From positions 54,210-118,209 of the forward strand of contig NW_020170545.1 of the NCBI RefSeq assembly GCF_000524195.1: a stretch of DNA of 64,000 bases, in the 5' to 3' direction. The notes beneath the pieces are model-generated. The model was not told the DNA's origin, did no database searches, and saw only the letters and a list, made by a program, of their open reading frames with translations. Made by a program: the position numbers and the translations under genes. This document shows positions 59,515 to 64,000 of this stretch, piece after piece. The stretch comes from Echinococcus granulosus (lineage: Eukaryota > Platyhelminthes > Cestoda > Cyclophyllidea > Taeniidae). Every line of letters begins with the position of its first letter. The stretch's first letter is position 1.

Positions 59515-59610
59515 GCAAGTGGTGAGGAGACTATAGTCATGGCCAACAGACCATGCTGCCGAAACGGGGTGCAACGCACCGAGTCTGCCAAGTCCGCTTA
59601 ATTCAACATA
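59515..59610 (-). repeat. Dispersed repeat C, copy 2
   Basis: Reverse complement of 30500-30600: GGCAGACTCGG, TTTCGGCAGCATGG and CCATGACTATAGTCTCCTC in the same order. Confidence 0.5.
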
Positions 59611-62333
59611 CAGTTCAAGAAAATACCAAATTTTCATTCAGCCTCCCTTTTTAGTACCCTGTCTCCTCGTGCTAAAGCCCACCCACAAGTTTTGAGCATG
59701 AGTCATTGAATTCTCACTTAAAGGAAAAGGCATGTGATCCTAAATTTTAAGGTGCATTTGAGTGATTCCGTTGTGGCGGGAATTTCATCCAATTTATGAA
59801 CTGTATTGGAGGAGGTGGTGGCAAGGTAGGGGAGAAGGCATTCATCGTCTTCATATTCCCTAAGGCCTGATAATGCTACACAACAAGCGCATTTATTATA
59901 ACATTCTCCATTTGTGTTAACATGAACCTGAAAGAATATAGGCTATAAGTAATTTGTTAAAGGCAAGATTGAGAGTAGATTCAGAGGGCTAACATTGTGC
60001 ACCCATTCCTCCTTTCACCTTTGTTCTGATTTCTGGCATACCTAGCCGTCTATCTGGGTTCCACAATTGTAATCCTCATATTAGCACCGTCGACAGCACC
60101 ATAATGGGCTTCTCCAAACTTTCAAATGATTCGGACTTGGCACCGCGTCTTTTGTAAAAAAAAAGAACTACAACCAACTTGAATATGCAACGATAGGGCA
60201 GTAGGGAAGTTATAAGAGAGTGGAGCTCTACTAAACTCTCTAAAATTGACTTGCAAAGCCTTGTCTGTTTGTTATCTCCTTACTCTTTAAAAGTGATGAT
60301 TTCATTGTTTCAATCAATCAAGTTTAAGGGGCCAATGAAATAGGACCGATGCTTCTCCCTCCCACCACCGCCTTCAGGCCCTTAAAGTAAGCAGACTAGT
60401 TGGATAAGAACACTCTTTATTTAATGTTCAAATCGCGTTCCCTCCTCGGGATCCGATGCTGTCCCATCTGTTACAAGGTCGCCTTTTATCCGAAAAGGTA
60501 TGACACAATTACCTAAACAGGACCTTCGAATCCAATGCATTTACTTTAGTTCTCTGTCTTTTCTTTCTAAAAACATAGCAACCCAAATATATCCTAGTGA
60601 TATCCTTCTCAACTGCACTACCAACCATGACTTGATAACAAATTATTTTTTCACATAGGTATGACTTATTACGAGTCTAGGAAAGATCTGAAATGCTACG
60701 CATTTTGATTTGTAAATCCTCTAAGATGGTACAAAGTTGGGAATTTCAGCCGAATTTCCCAACCTTAAGTTTAACCTTAGAAAACTTCTTTGAAATAGAT
60801 TACCCTTTTAACCAAGCAGTAAAGAGACGGTGTATTTCAAAATATATTAGTAAAGGCTTGAGATGTTAAGCAGATGAGAGAAGAGGCGGGTGGAGTATAG
60901 TGGAGGAGTGACATTGGTCATAGTCACGGTAAAGGTCGTAGTGGTGGCAGTTGCGCCAATGACAGCGAATACCAAGATGGGTGGATTGTCGCTACGTGTA
61001 CTACTGATCCGTCGCAGTAGACTCCACTCTACTCTTCCCCTAGTTCTGCTCCGCTCCTCTTTCTACTCCATTCTGTCCAGGAAGTGAAACTATACCCACA
61101 TATCCATCTCCTGTAAAAAAGGAAATAAGGAAATGCCTCATATGACAATGGCTGTAACATTACCCGCGCCGATAGTAAGTGTGATAACCCAAAAAGATGC
61201 CATAATCTAAAATTATGTAATTCCTTACCAAACGTAGCTAATGAACTATGACTTAATTTATTCTTTGTTGACCGCTCATTTTCTATGCGTACCTAAGATG
61301 AAAATTTTACAGCTAAACGAACGTAAATTTTTGGGGTTCACCATTTGTAAGTTCAAAGTTCAAAGAAGACAGAATATGCAGTGCTGACGCGCAGAACTAC
61401 AAAAGCAAAGCCTTCAGTCACCGTGTAACCAAAACGAAGGGTAAAACCAACAACCAGAGTATTGCAGATAGTACATTTGAACAGCATGCTATAAACAACG
61501 CTGCTGATTGTGGCCTCATGGTTGAAAGTATTATCTCTCCCTTCAGTGGGTCAACTGTACATCTAATAAGGACTTTACGTTTCACTTCTTGGTATAAGAG
61601 ATTTAGCATTGCTGAAATTGTAAAGATATCTGGAATTGGCTCACCACTGTTTTAACCTCTGTATTGAAATCATCTAGAATACAAAGAAGTTCTTTCGTCC
61701 TCCACCATCCTGCCAGGTTGATTTCTCACCAAACCAATGTACTCACAGAACCAAAAAACATTGCTATCCTTTCACTGGTTGAGTGCAAATTTCCTAGTGG
61801 TTTATGCAATGGATTAGGTCACGCAAATAATTTATTTCACAATCTACATTCTCCTGAGGTCACTAGTAAAATTTTGACCTACCTTCCAAAGTTCAATGCA
61901 CGTGACTAAGTGTACGAAACCGATGGATCGATCCGGCGGTTTGTGCTTTCTCTTTGGCCTAATTTAACAAATACTCAGAATAGATGATAATTTTAAACAC
62001 TGTTTTAAGAGTTCCCATGGCTCAAGCATCCATTTAAGAAGTTTGACCCTCCGTTATCTTTGCAAAGTGTACCAACCTTTACAGCGGTCATGGGACTATA
62101 AATAATCATGTTACGTTCTAACACTCAGATGCAGCGCTAACCACTCCATTCAAGATTAAAAAGAGACGAAAACCTTAAGTTATCAACACAAATGGTGTGT
62201 GCAATGACTTCCACAAGTATTTCCTCACAATAATGAGCATTAAATTTTTCCTAACTTTTCCTCCGCTGCACAGGGCCGTTAAACGTTTCCGAATTCAATC
62301 CAATTATTCATATAAGTGGATCAATTACTTACT
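59611..62333. other. Intergenic, nothing recognised
   Basis: 2.7 kb without a supported gene. The frame at 60890-61087 is a low-complexity Val-rich translation. The frames at 61418 (minus) and 61664 (plus) have no family signal. The A-run at 60156-60165 is simple sequence. Confidence 0.4.
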
Positions 62334-63128
62334 TGCAATGGAATGATTGTTGGTTAAACTACTCCTTTTGGTTTCGTGGGTACTTAAGGCCCCACCTTCG
62401 CACTTCTGATGGGCACTTCGGCCTGACCCATGCCAGTAGCCCCTCAATTCTTTTGTACTTCTGCAAAATCATGCCTTCTTTTGAATTTGGGGAATACTCT
62501 GGGCGCTACATTGGCGGCAGTGGAAAGCGAACCCGATCTTATAGGACAACTACCCTCACATTCATTATTAAATGCTGCATTTTAAAGTGGTGGGGGAAGG
62601 GCATAGGCTGCGGATGGGAGAATCTGTGACGTCCTCCAACGGAAGGGTTGGTAATGAAGTCTACCTTTGGCAGTGTTCTTATGGCTAGAGACGGACATGC
62701 GTAATAGCCTACACATTCCCCATCCCTAATGCAACTCTTAAACAAGACGGAACCCAAGATCCATAGGAGTCGCCAACAGGACACAGTGACGTTGCGGTCA
62801 AATATCTCCATTGCGCGCAAATTGGATGACTGGTGCGGCTTGGTTAGTGGATGTTTTCTTAAGCACCGACTCCGTTGTAACGGTGCAAGCAGAGATGGGC
62901 CAAGAGGTGCACTAAGGGCGACGCCCGGCTATGTAATGCTTTGACTGTTTATTTAACTCGAGGTTTTGGTAACAAGCCACTTTAGGCTCCGCCATCATAC
63001 CTTGCTAGGGTGTCCCAGCTTCGAAGCCAAACCTGTAGACCCTCAGCCCTTCCGTAAATCGACAATACATATTCCGCCCTAGTATTGTGTCTTCTTCCGT
63101 CTTCAGGGAGGACCCCGGGTGCTATTGA
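62334..63128 (+). mobile_element. TRIM element with both LTRs, sense +
   Basis: Left LTR 62334-62510 ends GGGCGCTACA and is followed directly by the primer-binding site TGGCGGCAGTGGAAAGCG. The internal region includes GAGTCGCCAACAGGAC and the conserved block CACCGACTCCGTTGTAACGG (62864-62883). Right LTR about 62932-63128 (TGTAATGCTTTGAC ... GTCTTCTTCCGTCTTCAGG). The two LTRs are clearly more diverged from each other than those at 58.1 kb, so this copy is older. No coding frame; no convincing target duplication. Confidence 0.82.
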
Positions 63129-64000
63129 ATAAATTAACTTGTTTTGAATAAGACTATATTTATTTGACAAGGATTTACGTACTACGTCAAGCATTCCCAT
63201 GAAATAGGAGGGTAGTTGATTTTAACAATCTAGAGACTTAAAGTCGAAAATTACTGAAACGCTTTTATGAACGCAGCGATAAAAAAATTATTCTTTATCC
63301 TATCAACGCGATGGTAGCAGATTAGCTTTGAATTAAGAAAATACTTCTTTTTCCCTTTAATCAAATGCTTGGGGAAAATGTGACAAGCCACATTGCCAGA
63401 GTAAGGATGCTACCAACTTTTGTGGCACATAAGGATGCAATTCCCAGAATTTAACACCTCTAATGGTAACTATAGTATTATACTACTTACAAATGACTGA
63501 GCTTATGCAAACTTCAACTTTTAGTTACCTATACAAAAACACGGAGCCGAGAGTAATTATTACTGGCTTCAGAGCTGTTGCAGTCGAATATGTGTAAATA
63601 AAGGCCAATCCCGAAAAGGAAAGTGTGGCCTCAAAGATCTCCCTTAACAAAACCGAAATCGGGGATTAAATAAGTTACCAGCATATAGTACTTGATTGAG
63701 AAATCACGTAAAGGCAGTTTCAACTTCAAAAGCCACTAAGATGACTACTTTCTAAACAATGCCATCCGTACAGCGAGCAAAGCTGCCAAACTGTTAGATA
63801 ACATAGTTAACCTCTTATTGGTCAGACACATTGGAATATGTAGCTTCTGTTCAAAATAAGAACATATGCTGTCAAAATTTCTAACCAACCTGCACTGAAT
63901 CAATGGCTAAAAACTTAAATACGCAAGAGAGAACAAAGAACAGTAAGAAAGGAAACAAAATGATTTGAACTAAAAAAACACCACCACTGCTAGGACACAG
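63129..64000. other. Right edge, nothing recognised
   Basis: AT-rich non-coding sequence with no TRIM landmarks and no open frame of note. Confidence 0.4.

Noticed and set aside
60890..61087. 65-codon Val/Arg/Ser-rich frame
   Set aside because: Low-complexity translation of a purine-rich stretch with no splice sites or family match.

Overview
This window comes from a eukaryotic nuclear genome and fits a parasitic flatworm, most likely a tapeworm. Genes are interrupted by introns, and many introns are only 30-38 nt long with GT...AG ends. The window is littered with copies of a small, non-coding LTR element of the TRIM type, which I recall being described from taeniid tapeworms. Two runs of exactly 100 N (14317-14416 and 37896-37995) are scaffold gaps, so this is a draft assembly. 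Species assignment is inference.

Layout. 96-1534 (+) is the 3' end of SND1 (Tudor-SN). 4267-6454 (-) is an unrecognised single-pass membrane protein, rebuilt from four phase-compatible exons including a 27-nt micro-exon. 6915-7681 (-) is a complete lin-7. 9163-10385 (+) is a complete REEP5-type ER-shaping protein. 10734-11341 (-) is a probable small lipid-anchored protein. About 11.4-31.7 kb is gene-poor: TRIM elements and solo LTRs, one gap, and a few exon-like islands I could not join into genes. From 31.7 kb the window is gene-rich on the + strand: DCAF7 (31757-33848), a LanC-like protein (34536-39893), a compact BRCA1 orthologue with RING and tandem BRCT domains (41944-48811), VPS45 in a single exon (51462-53309), and mitochondrial ribosomal protein L10 (53429-56335), which starts 119 bp after the VPS45 stop. 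An unrecognised minus-strand gene ends at 49492, between BRCA1 and VPS45. BRK1, a WAVE-complex subunit, lies on the minus strand at 57512-57760. The last 6 kb holds two nearly full-length TRIM elements in opposite orientations and otherwise nothing I can identify.

The genes are unrelated housekeeping and signalling genes: RNA regulation (SND1), polarity scaffold (lin-7), ER tubulation (REEP), kinase and ubiquitin-ligase scaffold (DCAF7), LanC-like enzyme, DNA repair (BRCA1), endosomal fusion (VPS45), mitochondrial translation (MRPL10) and actin nucleation (BRK1). No shared pathway is implied. The only hint of co-transcription is the tight VPS45-MRPL10 spacing, which could suit spliced-leader polycistronic processing.

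The observations I rate highest are: an apparent 16-nt intron that must be removed to restore the conserved BRCT2 tryptophan of BRCA1; a clean 43-bp inversion separating two copies of a second dispersed repeat; and a well-supported multi-exon membrane protein gene that I cannot assign to any family.
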